64,000 nucleotides of DNA from Thuidium tamariscinum. Lineage: Eukaryota > Streptophyta > Bryopsida > Hypnales > Thuidiaceae. Under the pieces are notes generated by a model. The model was not told the origin of the DNA. It did no database searches and saw only the letters and a list, made by a program, of their open reading frames with translations. A program made the translations under genes and the position numbers. The stretch is taken from NCBI GenBank assembly GCA_947034885.2, contig OX344757.2, forward strand, positions 3,534,001-3,598,000, in the 5' to 3' direction. Shown in pieces: positions 53,122-63,673 of the stretch; the first letter of the stretch is position 1, and each line of letters begins with the position of its first letter.

Positions 53122-53262
53122 AATGGTGTGTTTTAGGTGATGATTAATATAACAATTAGTGTTTTTATATTAACAGTGACATCTATTGTAACATCAAGTG
53201 AATATTACTTATTGTTGGCATAAAAATATAGATTGTTATATTTGATGTCACCTAAAATCCAT
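53122..53262. mobile_element. Family L: 141-bp palindromic element
   Basis: TTTTAGGTGATGATTAATAT on the left and its inverse on the right (TTTGATGTCACCTAAAA) define arms of about 45-60 bp with TATAACAAT and TTTTTAT shared. Very AT-rich. Confidence 0.6.
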
Positions 53263-54170
53263 CAACTTGAACATATAATGAATCTATGGTCAATATTTAT
53301 TGTATGTAAGTCACCAGGTTTCACTCAATCCTAGTTTGAATTGGAGTTTGTAACAAAAAAACCAACGTTAGACCATATCTATAATACTTATACTTTTAAA
53401 TATTTTCCAATTGAAGATGCATATTGGGCATATATATTTTTCAATATCATGTTTTGAAATTAATGTAACATCCTCATTAGTATTAAATGGATAGGTCTAT
53501 ATGTACATATAGACCAAGCCCATGTAACATATTTTTTTCAAAATTTTAATCTTAGCATATGCAAATAAAGTACTAAATAGCATCTATATAAATGAACCTA
53601 TAATATTATTGAATACTTATATCAAGTAGTGAAATTTGCACTCCTTATGTATTAGGAAAGGGGCCCAAGAGTAAATATAAAATTCAAGATTTCTTGGAGA
53701 TAAGAAATTGAACACATATCCATATATATGCAAGATGAAAACATGACTTCTATACAACATGTACATTCTCTTTATTCTCAATAAGATTTTTCTTATCTTG
53801 ATTAAAATCTTATACATGTAAAAAATGTTCAAAAAAACAATATGCATTTGCATAATTTGCATAGTTTAGAATGAAGTTTTAGTGTAATGTGTGGAATCTA
53901 TGGCACATCTTTAGTTCTTATGGTAAAAATATAATTATTTTACATTGCAATTAACGTTACATACTATAGTTCTCCATTTGGTTTGATGAAAAACATATTT
54001 AATATAGAAATTTCAAAATGTAAAAAATCTTAATCTTTTATATTAGAAAGGTATAGAAAGATTTCCCAAATTTCAAAGAATATCTCAAAAAAATAATAGT
54101 ACCTAGTAGAATAAGATTCATATGATTGAACTATTTGAGATCATTCTTGATATAGAATAAAAAAATTATT
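53263..54170. other. AT-rich intergenic
   Basis: No gene seen. Confidence 0.6.
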
Positions 54171-54427
54171 CATTAGGGGAAATTTGAGTCTTCTAGAAGA
54201 TTGCGAGTTTCCACAATATAGGAATGCAGAAATTATCACAAGAACGCAGAATTGTAGGAATCCTATGTGCTCAAGAAGGTGCCACATCATTGGGTTTTTT
54301 TCCACATTTCAAGACAATATTTTATTTTATTTTATTTATTTTTTGGTAATTGCTAGCTTAATAACAGCTAGCAGTTACGGAAATAGTCCCGAAACGGCCC
54401 TCCGGAGGCCTCAAATCCTCACTAATG
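54171..54427. mobile_element. MITE family A, copy 4
   Basis: 257 bp. CATTAGGGGAAATTTGAG to CTCAAATCCTCACTAATG, imperfect inverted ends. Carries AGATTGCGAGTTTCC, TGCCACATCA and CCCGAAACGG blocks in family order. Confidence 0.8.
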
Positions 54428-54476
54428 TTAAAATTTGATCCAGTTACAAAATGTAAACTACCCAAATTCTTGCCTA

Positions 54477-54721
54477 TAAGGTGGATACACCTAAAAGCAC
54501 CACTTTTTGGTACTATGCCTAGCTACTACTACTCATTTATTCAAATTTTCATATAGTCTTCTTGGCAAGTGAAAGCATGTTCCAATGCACCAAGAATGCA
54601 ACATTCAAAATTTATTAAGGTTCAAAGTTTGTTTCTAAAAGCACTCTAGTAAAAAAAGATACATATAGAATTAAAAAATGCACATCAACTATAGATGGTG
54701 CTTTTAGGTGTACCCACCTTA
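54477..54721. mobile_element. MITE family B, 245-bp copy
   Basis: TAAGGTGGATACACCTAAAA to TTTTAGGTGTACCCACCTTA with TA at both outer edges. GCACCA/TGGTGC extends the inverted repeat inward. It lies 49 bp from family A copy 4. Confidence 0.85.
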
Positions 54722-55654
54722 ATGCATGTCTTGTGAACATAATTATTTAGTATCAAGTTTATACAAACTTGTATGCAAAGCTTTGAAAATTTAAAGTTCA
54801 TTAATTAGTACAATGTCCCTTCAAAGCATCAATTATGATCGTGATTATGATGATTCAAAATCCTATTTCAATTGCCAATTAGATTCAACAAAAATTCAAA
54901 TACTTTAATTTTGTAAAAACAAGGGCAATAGAAACTCAAATGAAGAACTTTTAGCATTTGTGTAGAATTGAGAAATGCACATGTTCATTCAAACAATTGT
55001 TTGGTTGATGACTATATTGATATGCACATTGTTTTAAGTTTAAGATATAAACTATGCTCAAAAAATTTTTTTAAGACAATTTGATGGATATTTTAGAGGT
55101 ATGCTACAAAATTTCTTATAAAGAGATGAAATCTAAAAAGTAAGTCAACATTGTTTTGTGCCCCTTCCATTGTGATCCTAGATATGCCTTTGAACCAATG
55201 CTCATGAGCGATACTTTTTTCCATGATTATCTTTTTGTTGGACATAGATTGCTATAGCTATTATATATTTTTTAAGATATTAGGATTCCACAAGGGATAG
55301 ATTTCAATAATTGTAATTTCTAAATTTGAAATCCCTTGCATTCATTTTATAAAAATTTTAAAAATATATGCACCCCAATGTGTTAATTAGAAATCATGCA
55401 CAATAGTGTGTGTTTGGAGGGCCCATCAAGGATCTCAATTGAGAAGGAGGGTAAAATATTTGACCATTGTGCACTATAGATGTCTACTACAACTACCTTT
55501 TTAAATTTATACTCTTCTAAACCAAAATAATTGGCACTATATTTTCTTATTTTACAAGTCATATTGCCTAATTAGTTGTTTTGTCTACTACTACTCAAGT
55601 TTGTAGAAGAAGAGATTAGGAGTACTTCTTCTTTTCCTTTTCAAATCCTCTAGA
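54722..55654. other. AT-rich intergenic
   Basis: No gene seen. Confidence 0.6.
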
Positions 55655-55936
55655 CATTAGAGGAGATTCGAGGGCAACAAGAGACTGTGAGTTCCCAACC
55701 CAGTGAATGTAGAAATCTACTGCAGGAATGCAGAACTAGCCTCTATTGATGTGGTCGAGAGTGTGCCACGTCATTGATTTTTTTTGAAAAAAAGAATTTT
55801 TTTGAACTTCTTTTTGCATTTCAGGACGATTATTTATTTATTTTGAAATTAATTAATTAATGACCCGATAGTATCTGGAACAATTATGGGAACAAGGCTT
55901 TCGCAGTCTCCTGTTGCCCTCGAATCTCCTCTAATG
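55655..55936. mobile_element. MITE family A, copy 5 (best preserved ends)
   Basis: 282 bp. The first 24 bp (CATTAGAGGAGATTCGAGGG and four more) are perfectly inverted at the right end, and pairing continues for about ten further bases (AGACTG against CAGTCT). TGCCACGTCA lies near 55765. The long, perfect ends suggest this is the youngest copy. Confidence 0.9.
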
Positions 55937-57094
55937 ATGTTTGTTTGTATAACAATTGAGAGGGCCTTCAACTATTGAGTGTTTAGGCTTCATAGTTTGA
56001 AGAGCTTGTAGTGCTTGTTTTAGTTGCTTAAATAACAATGGGGCCCATAAATTGTCAAGGGCCTGCCAAAAGATGTTGAAATTGCTTTGGCCCAAAATTG
56101 AGGCACTAGGGCACTCAAGGGTGAATGCACTCCATGGCTTCCTTTTTGGCAAAATTTCACTAAATCTATTAGAATCTAACGAACCACTGGTAATTCCTCC
56201 AAAATATGGCCAATACAACTAAGCCAACATGGGAGACATTGGTTCAAAAAAACAAACCTAATGCACTCTCCACAATGATAATCTATGAATGTATGTCCAT
56301 CAAAAGTCACATTTTTGGCTAGCTTGTTGGTTTTAGGGTTGGAGTGAATTGACCCCCTTACTTAGTCCCTCCAAGTCATTCCTAGGGTGTAGGTAAATTC
56401 CTAATGATGAAACCAGCCTTTTTTTGTTTTTACTATTTTGAAAAAGTGTCAAGATGGTGATCACTTCAAATTTGGTGAAGCATTGTATTTCTACATTCAT
56501 TTGTCTTTTGGACTTAAAAATACTTTTTTTATCATTTTTATACATTTTTTCATCCAAATTTGGTGACATTTATTTTGAAATTGTGCAATCGGGCCCCAAG
56601 GTGTTGAAAAAAAGGGTTGGATGGAACATGTCAAGTGGTGGTTTACCTTGACCTTGATAGAGTGACCACTGAAACTAACATTGGAAAGAGCATTGAAATC
56701 CTCCTTTCAATTTGTCCATATTGTAAGCAGTGATCTCAAAACAAGTTCAAAGTTTTTAGCCAAATGTTCATTTTTGGAAGATTTTTTTCTGAATTTACAT
56801 TGAATTTTACATTGAGGACATGAAGAAATTATGTAGCAATCGAGCGAAATTTAGCCAGTTTTGGGATCATTGGTTGTAAGTTTATTGTCAACATCCAACA
56901 AGAGAAAACTATGACACTCAACTTAGCTCTCTCTACATGGCGTAGTTAATACAACTTCTCTCAACAAACACTTTGTAACATATGAAGTTTCCGTCCTTGT
57001 TCTTCTTCTTGTTTCATTGTGGGAGAGAAAGAAGATTTTTTTTATTTTTAAATTTTGGTGTGAAATGACTTACTAATAGTTTGAAGTATCAATC
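55937..57094. other. Intergenic with a family J remnant
   Basis: No gene seen. At about 56343-56430, in inverse orientation, GTGAATTGACCCCCTTACTT and GTCATTCCTAGGGTG match one end of family J. Confidence 0.5.
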
Positions 57095-57647
57095 TTAACC
57101 CCTAAAGGACCAAGTGTCAACATACACAAGAAATCTCATGTAGGTTTCTACAAAGTCATTTTTAGTTGGATGTTCTTGAGATTTGAACACAATGTGTAAA
57201 CATGTATCCCCTTCATGAAAACCTATTTTTTTTTCCAATCTAGTGCCTAAGTCAAAAGTTATATTGCCCTAAATTTTTTAGGCACCTTTTGCAAAATCCC
57301 TTCATTACTTCTAAAAATTGGCAAGTATATAACTTACATAATATAAGATGCAAATGTAAAAAAAAATAACCATGTACAATGTAAGAATCTCACTCTAGAA
57401 GGAGTTAAAGATTGTAAACCGTGTCAAATAAGGTCAAATAAAACTTTTTCTTTTAACTTTGAAAGTTATAATCTTTTAATCCATCTCATCAAAGTTTTTA
57501 AATTCTTTTCATGCATTCCTATAGTAGTCTAGTTCAGATTTGTACAATTGAATTTTGGAATTTTTTTTTCATTTTTTTGACTATTCTAAAAAATGGAATT
57601 TTTTCACAATTACTAATTGAAATGTGCCTTGGTCCTCTAGGGATTAA
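57095..57647. mobile_element. MITE-like family C, 553-bp copy
   Basis: Begins TTAACCCCTAAAGGACCAAG and ends TGCCTTGGTCCTCTAGGGAT plus TAA. The interior is AT-rich, with no transposase frame. Confidence 0.75.
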
Positions 57648-57860
57648 AAAAGTTAAGTAGGACAACTTTACTATCTCTTGAAAAGATGCAACCCTCTCCT
57701 CTTCTCCCCTCCCCTTCTCTTCCCATTTCACTTGCTTTTTCTTTCCCTAGCATGAAAAAAAGACAACCATAGCTTTTTTTTTGAGAAGAAAAAAGAACCC
57801 CCTTCCTTTGCCTTCAATCGAAATACAATACAAATATATAAATACAAATATTGATACTAA

Positions 57861-57890
57861 TATGTATATATATATATATATATATATTTA
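57861..57890. repeat. (TA)n microsatellite
   Basis: About twelve TA units. Confidence 0.9.
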
Positions 57891-57998
57891 TAAATATAGA
57901 TATGGACATTGAATACAATATGGTTATGACTACAAAATATGGCTATAGGTATTAGAATACAATATTGCTATGAAAGTACAAAAGCATTAATCCATATT

Positions 57999-58265
57999 CA
58001 TTAGATGAAATTTGAAGGCATTAGAAGACTGCGGGTTCCTAGACTACGGGAATGCAATTTCTGCCCTGTGAACTTAAATCCTACGTGGTCACGCCCCTGC
58101 CATGTAATTAATTAATTATTTTTTCAAATATTTTATGAACTTATTTCAGCCCCCCCCCCCCAATTTTATTTTATTTATTTTTGATTAAATCCGGCTTGAC
58201 AACGGCTAGTAGCATTGGGAGCCGTTTCGGGAACAGACCTGAAACGGCCCTGTAATGCTTTAATG
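57999..58265. mobile_element. MITE family A, copy 6
   Basis: 267 bp. CATTAGATGAAATTTGAAGG on the left; the right end TGCTTTAATG is eroded. It keeps GAAGACTGCGGGTTCC, a worn TGCCATGTAA and the hairpin CCGTTTCGGGAACAGACCTG with GAAACGG. A 12-C run lies inside at 58150-58161. Confidence 0.75.
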
Positions 58266-59423
58266 GTTTGGTCTTGATAATACATTTGAAAATTATATAA
58301 AAGGAAGGGGGGTTTGAAAATTGGACAACCCTCATAAGTAAATAAATCCTCACTTTTGGGTGGATAGGAACCTATGCTTCACTATCCCTATCTACCCAAA
58401 AGACGAGTTATAACCTTCATAATCCTTGCCATAATTGTCATTTGCAAATAATATCAATACCTTTGGGACTTGTAGCCATTTGATGAAAGTCATTTAAAGA
58501 TCTGATTGAAGAGGGAAGTATTTTTTTTTGTAAAATAGGCTTTGTCAAATTTTTTTATGAGAGGAATGAAGATTTAGTGTTTGATTTAACTCATCATTGC
58601 AAACACCAATGTGTCTTTTTATTGCATAGTACAATTTCATCCATCCATTTTCTCTACTATTCTTTTCCTAGGTTCTTTACATTTGCTATCTTGATTTTCA
58701 AAGTTCTTCTTTAATTTTTTTTTATAATTTTAAGATTGCAGGTGAAAAAAACGAATCTTTGAGTGACATTCTAGGTAAGACAAATATGCAAATCTAAAAA
58801 TTAAAAACATTCTTAGAAATTTACATTCAAACTCATATGAAGATGGATATTGTGAAAATTACTTACATTTAATTCACAATCAATTTTAGAAGGAGTTTAG
58901 AATTTAGAATTTAGAATTTAGAATTCCACTAATAGAAATATGGATAGTGTAGACTTTAGAAACATACTCTGAAAGACAAACTAATAATCAAGTTTGCCTT
59001 GTAGGATATTCTTGTGGGTCTTTTTATTAATCTACACACACCATGTTTCTACTAATGTTTTAGTGATGAATATTGGTCAGTGCAATATAAATTTAACTAT
59101 ATGAATATAATCTATAGGTGTGAGTATTGGCATAGTTGCTCATTAGAGAGCTTGTCCACATATCCTAACAAGGTGAAGAACACTTTGCCCTACCCAATGC
59201 AAGCCAAATCATGAATTCATTGATGGATATTCAAAATGAAAGACATGAATTTTTCTTTTCAAAAACCTTTTCGTTCTTATAGTATTTAGATTCTTGGAAT
59301 ATTTGTCTAATCTATCAAATTTTTTTTTATTGTCAATGGTTAAGGAACAAACCTAGCCAATAATCATGGAAGCCCCATACTCCCATAGCTTCATTGTCAT
59401 TGTGTAACAAAATGGTTAGCCAT
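58266..59423. other. AT-rich intergenic
   Basis: No gene seen. A short AGAATTT tandem repeat lies at 58898-58925. Confidence 0.6.
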
Positions 59424-59764
59424 CATAAAAGGATTTTTGGCTGTTTTAGAAGACTATCAGTTTCTGAATGTTGTGAATGATGTGAACACTGCCACATCAC
59501 CATGCTGACATGGTCCGGAAACTGCCACATGAGAAAATATTTATTACTTACGTATTTACTTAATTATTAAATGTTCTAAAAATATTTTTTTGAATTTTTT
59601 AAAATCAATTTTTTGCTATTTAAGACATTCTGAAATTTTTGGAATTTAAAAAGAAAATTAAAAATTAAAAAATTCAAGACGAATAGGGGTTGGTCTTTAG
59701 CAATGGAAATAGCTTCAGGGAACAACCCTAAAACGGTCTTCTAGAGGTCCAAAAATCCTCTTAG
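59424..59764. mobile_element. MITE family A, copy 7
   Basis: 341 bp. CATAAAAGGATTTTTGG to CCAAAAATCCTCTTAG. AGAAGACTATCAGTTTC, GTGGTC, TGCCACAT and AGGGAACAACCCT blocks are in family order; the interior is AT-rich like copy 1. Confidence 0.75.
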
Positions 59765-60126
59765 AAAGAACAATGCTAGGATGCATGATGGCTTCCTTGA
59801 GATTGTAGCCTATGAACAAGACTTGTACATGTTCCAAGCATGAGGATTTCAAGGAGCCACTGTATAGATGCTCTCGTAGTTTACAACTTTTGTTTCAAAT
59901 TCATCCACAATTTATTCTTCTAAATTGCACTCTAAAGTAGGAGGTCTTGAAGTGGAGCGGGCATTAAGAATGAACCCTATAAATGGTGGTTGAATGGATT
60001 GGATGTGGTTATTAAACTGACCTCCGTAGTCATTGAATGAATCAAGAAAAATATTATTCACTATTCTAACAGCTAGTCATTTCCCTTGCTTTTCCCATTT
60101 TTTTTTAGAAGCTGCACTGAACACTT

Positions 60127-60346
60127 TAAGAAGGACCTAGGATCATAAATAGGGACCTACGACACATCTCGTTTGAAAATTCATAACTAATTCAAAAATG
60201 ATCCAAAAAATGTAAAACAACTTGAGTTAGATGTCAATTCCTCTTGTCTTTCAATAATAAATTACTGAAAAATATTTCAAGTAGTTTCACCTTCCCAAAA
60301 TTCAGATTCAGTGCTTAGATGGTCCATTTGAGGACCTTCTACCTTA
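60127..60346 (-). mobile_element. Family F MITE, copy 2 (inverted, partial)
   Basis: The right part CACCTTCCCAAAATTCAGAT through GCTTAGATGG to CTTCTACCTTA is the reverse complement of the left part of 52407-52736. The other end TAAGAAGGACC is degraded. Confidence 0.55.
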
Positions 60347-60691
60347 TTAGAAGTTGGGACTCCCCCAAAGGACTGACCTTCCTGGGCAGACACCAAACAA
60401 CAAGAAATTTGAACTTCCAAATTTCATCATGTTATCAGAGGCCTTATTGAAGAATCAGTCTACGGATAACATTGTAAGTGATTGATAAGCATCTCATTCA
60501 ATGGGACATGATCAATCCACTTTGAGGAAAAACGATTGGCCCGAAGGTCGCAGGGACACAGGTGCCTGTAATAAATTGGAACCATGAACTTGGCCAATGG
60601 CAATGAATCATAGCTTTTACTATTCCATTAAAAAAGCCAAAAAAGAAAGAGATTCTTCTGATACCAAAACACAGGACGTTAAATTTTACCT

Positions 60692-60985
60692 TCAAAGGTG
60701 GGCCCAGCATGTGGATTTACTGCAGTGAAAAATGCAGGAATTTTTTATTTTTTGCAAAAAGAAATTCTTGTAAATTCTGAATTCATATTTGCAATCAGAG
60801 ACCTCAAAATAGCTAGGGTGGAGTCTAGAACATACCCTAGGCAAGGCCCCAAATAAGGGACTTTTTACACTTTTACCCGAAGAACCCAAAATTTGCCACG
60901 GCCCAAAATAGGGGGCTTTTTTCACTTTTATCCAGAGAATCCAAAATTTACCCTGGTGGGCCCACCTTCGATGGCAGGATCCCGC
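60692..60985. mobile_element. Family J-related element with internal duplication
   Basis: AAAGGTGGGCCCA near 60695 is inverted as TGGGCCCACCTT near 60960. The inside contains GAATTCATATTTGC, as in family J, and two tandem units of about 60 bp built on CCCAAAATAGGG(G)(A/G)CTTTTT...CACTTTTA.CC at about 60848 and 60903. Confidence 0.5.
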
Positions 60986-61812
60986 TACCAAAACGTTGTC
61001 TGTGCACAATGAGTGCACAGTGGCAATGAATGAATGAAAGATTAGCTTATGTGGCCACTTCCCATTTGTTATAAAATAATAAAAATAAAAATGTGGCCAC
61101 TTTAGCTCTACGGTAGTGTGACCTCCTATTGAACAGTAACTTACCTTGATTATCCAAATGCACAGCGCAGGACGCATGGCATAAGATATTTTGGCAGTCT
61201 TCATCGATCAAGCTCGCATAGGATTCTATGTTACAGTGGGTCAAGTTACATTGTGGTTGAGCATTAAAGCCTGTTTTCACGTTAAGAATCAAATAATAAA
61301 TCAATCAGTTTTTGATAATGAAAGGTCCTTAAGGTTGTAGGGCTGCTCGGGAAATGGAATAAAAGATGTAATTAGCAAGATTTTAAAATTGTTTAACTAC
61401 GGGACTACTGATACCAATTAATGCAGTTGCAGCTAATCGATGGAGGAAAGAACCTAAAAAATCCAAAGGAATATAAGTTAAAAAGTTCAACCTAAGCTTA
61501 CTTATCTAACTATCAAGAGCAAGCGAGTCAATCGCTAAAACTGAAACAGCACTATTGGCGTGAAGAATCGTCCAGAAATTCCCCATGACCACTACGACAG
61601 CACCTAGATAGTAACTTTTCCGTAAGAACAAAAATAACTGGAGGGATCCAAGCACACGTGGGCAGATATTATTGATCTGCAGTAACAACAAAGGAGGGAA
61701 AAAGGGGTCCAGAATCTAGTTTATAATTGAAGCTTTCTACAAACAAGCTTCAAGTTTCGAAAAACAGAATTTCTCAGTGTAATTGCTTCAGAATTGCACA
61801 AGCCTAGAAACT
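60986..61812. other. 3' flank of eIF3g
   Basis: No further gene seen. The base composition shifts back to a more mixed, gene-like level from about 61.0 kb. The 3' UTR of eIF3g should lie here, but no clear poly(A) signal stands out. Confidence 0.5.
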
Positions 61813-63673
61813 CTAAGATCTGTCAGCCCTGGGAGTTGCCCACTCCACACGCAAAATAAGGTTATCATATCCGTAACCGTCCAACTTGTTAATTGCACGA
61901 ATCGCATCATCCCTGCAGACAATGAGAACAACTCTTTAGACTCAACTCAAAGTTATTAGGAAACACTGATCCTGATATTACCCAAGCAGTTTCTGCCTTA
62001 GAGAGTCACTTGCAGTGGAAACTTGCAGCTGAGACAACTTCTCTCAAACAAGATTTTGCAGCTCGGCAAAATAAAATGCATCCTTTTATCACGAGCCTGA
62101 ATAGGTAACTAGAAGCATTGAAATAACTTCTGTGGTATTCCAATGTGAGGAAAATCTAGACGCAATGAATAAAGTTGATAGTCCTTTCTATGCTCAAATG
62201 CAAACGAGCCACAAGTAGCTCGAGGTCTGTGGTATCTCCGTCGACAATTAGTGTTAAATCCGGCATAATTAATTCGACAACACCTATACTTGTTGCGAGT
62301 GATAGGCATCGTCACACTGCTAAAAGTCCCCACTTGGAACAAGTACACTCAAACCCGCTCTAGTTGCACTCTTTCGGGGGTGAAAATGGGCTTCTAAAAC
62401 AAACATCAAACCTTGACGTGGCAGATTTCCAGTCAGATTTGCACAGAATGTAAGGGGTTCTGGGGATCTACAGAGAATGTGCAATTTTAAGGTAGCAACA
62501 CCCAAAAGCGACACTAAACCCCAAACCCGAGCTCTGATATATCTTAGCTACAATGTAGATGTTGGTAAGGAGGATGTGCTCCATCTGAATAGCAGAGCCT
62601 TGGGTCCGTTATTTCGTAAGGACTTTGAAAACGCATTGCTTATTCATATTGCATCTATAGAATACGTATGCTAAACTGTGTTTCAAAGTCTTACAAGAAC
62701 ATTAACAAATGGACTCGTTCTAATACTGGAAACTATTTCAGCTGCAGATTAGTGTTGCTAAATTACACAGTGCAAGTCGAGAGTAAACTAATATAAACAG
62801 CCAAACGGTGAGACATTGAACAGAAAACCGTACCTGTTGACAAAATTGATGAAAGCAAAGCCACGGCTGAGACCAGTCTCACGATCAAAGGCAACGTAGA
62901 TACGAGAAATAGCACCAAACGGTCGAAACAACTCCTGGAGATCCTGCTCACGGGTATCTTCTGACAAGTTGGTAACCCGGATGGAATTGTCGTCTCTCCC
63001 ACGTCGCATGCTCTCTCCTTCGTTTGTTTTGCCTCCTAACCGCATGCTCGGCGGCACATAAGACGATCCCTTCGCTCCAGAGGACATACCTGGAGCTCCC
63101 ACGTCATTGTCAGTAAGCGGCTTCTTGGTTTAAATTTACTTTGTAATAATTGCTACTTAAAAAACATGCTTTTGTTCCATATATGAAACAAGCGTCTTAT
63201 AAATTCAATAAACAACGCTAGTAAATTTGGCAATAACGCCTTCTTTTGAATGCTGAACGTCTATGGTCAATGATCTCTGAATAGAAACGGGCTTATCTAC
63301 TTTCGACAACCTCCTACTTCGAATGATGGCATAAGAAACTCATACCTGGACCTCCCATATCGTCATCAGTGGGTGGCTTCTCGCCTCCGACAGCGAAACC
63401 CTTGGTAGCAGCCAACTCCTTGAACGGACACTTGGACGTCCAGTGATCTCCCTTCTTTCCACAAGTCCTACATACAATAAGTGACGCATTTCCAAGGCTA
63501 GCTAGGTCAGTCCCCTTCTCCGGCTCTGCCTTAGCTCCAGCAGGTCTCGTCCTCTCTAGGAAGATTTCCTCAGTGGACACGACCGTTAGATTTTCTGACG
63601 CATTTTGACCCACAGCATCCCCGAACTTCTTCAACGTGCGCCTCCGAATCGCAGCAGGATTCAGCTTCTTCAC
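61813..63673 (-). CDS. EIF3G: Translation initiation factor eIF3 subunit g, 3' three exons
   Basis: eIF3g is an RNA-binding subunit of the eIF3 complex acting in scanning and translation initiation. Coding exons in transcript order: 63673-63346, 63089-62834, 61912-61813; 684 nt, 228 codons including TAG, open across both junctions. In this fragment: a basic segment at 1-20, the conserved VVSTEEIFLERTRP at 31-44, and a zinc-knuckle CX2CX5HX4C at residues 68-82 (C68, C71, H77, C82). YVPPSMR follows at 120-126, and the C-terminal RRM at about 145-222 has RNP2 IRVTNL and RNP1 RGFAFINF. The first exon here begins after an AACAG acceptor, so the N-terminus (eIF3b-binding part) lies beyond the right edge. 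Introns are 256 bp (63090-63345) and 921 bp (61913-62833). Confidence 0.92.
63085..63126 (-). repeat. Copy of the upstream exon end at the 3' end of an eIF3g intron
   Basis: This 42-bp stretch at the end of the intron is about three-quarters identical to 63341-63382, which is the last coding part of the preceding exon. Both end in TCCAGGTATG (copy 2 CTCCAGGTATG), so the donor and the acceptor fall at the same position in the two copies. Translated, the copies read KPPTDDDMGGPGM and KPLTDNDVGAPGM. Confidence 0.8.

Noticed and set aside
63085..63126. Second eIF3g copy read as an additional coding exon
   Set aside because: An acceptor before it would put the copy out of phase and reach a stop; the CTCCAG acceptor at its end gives the conserved product.
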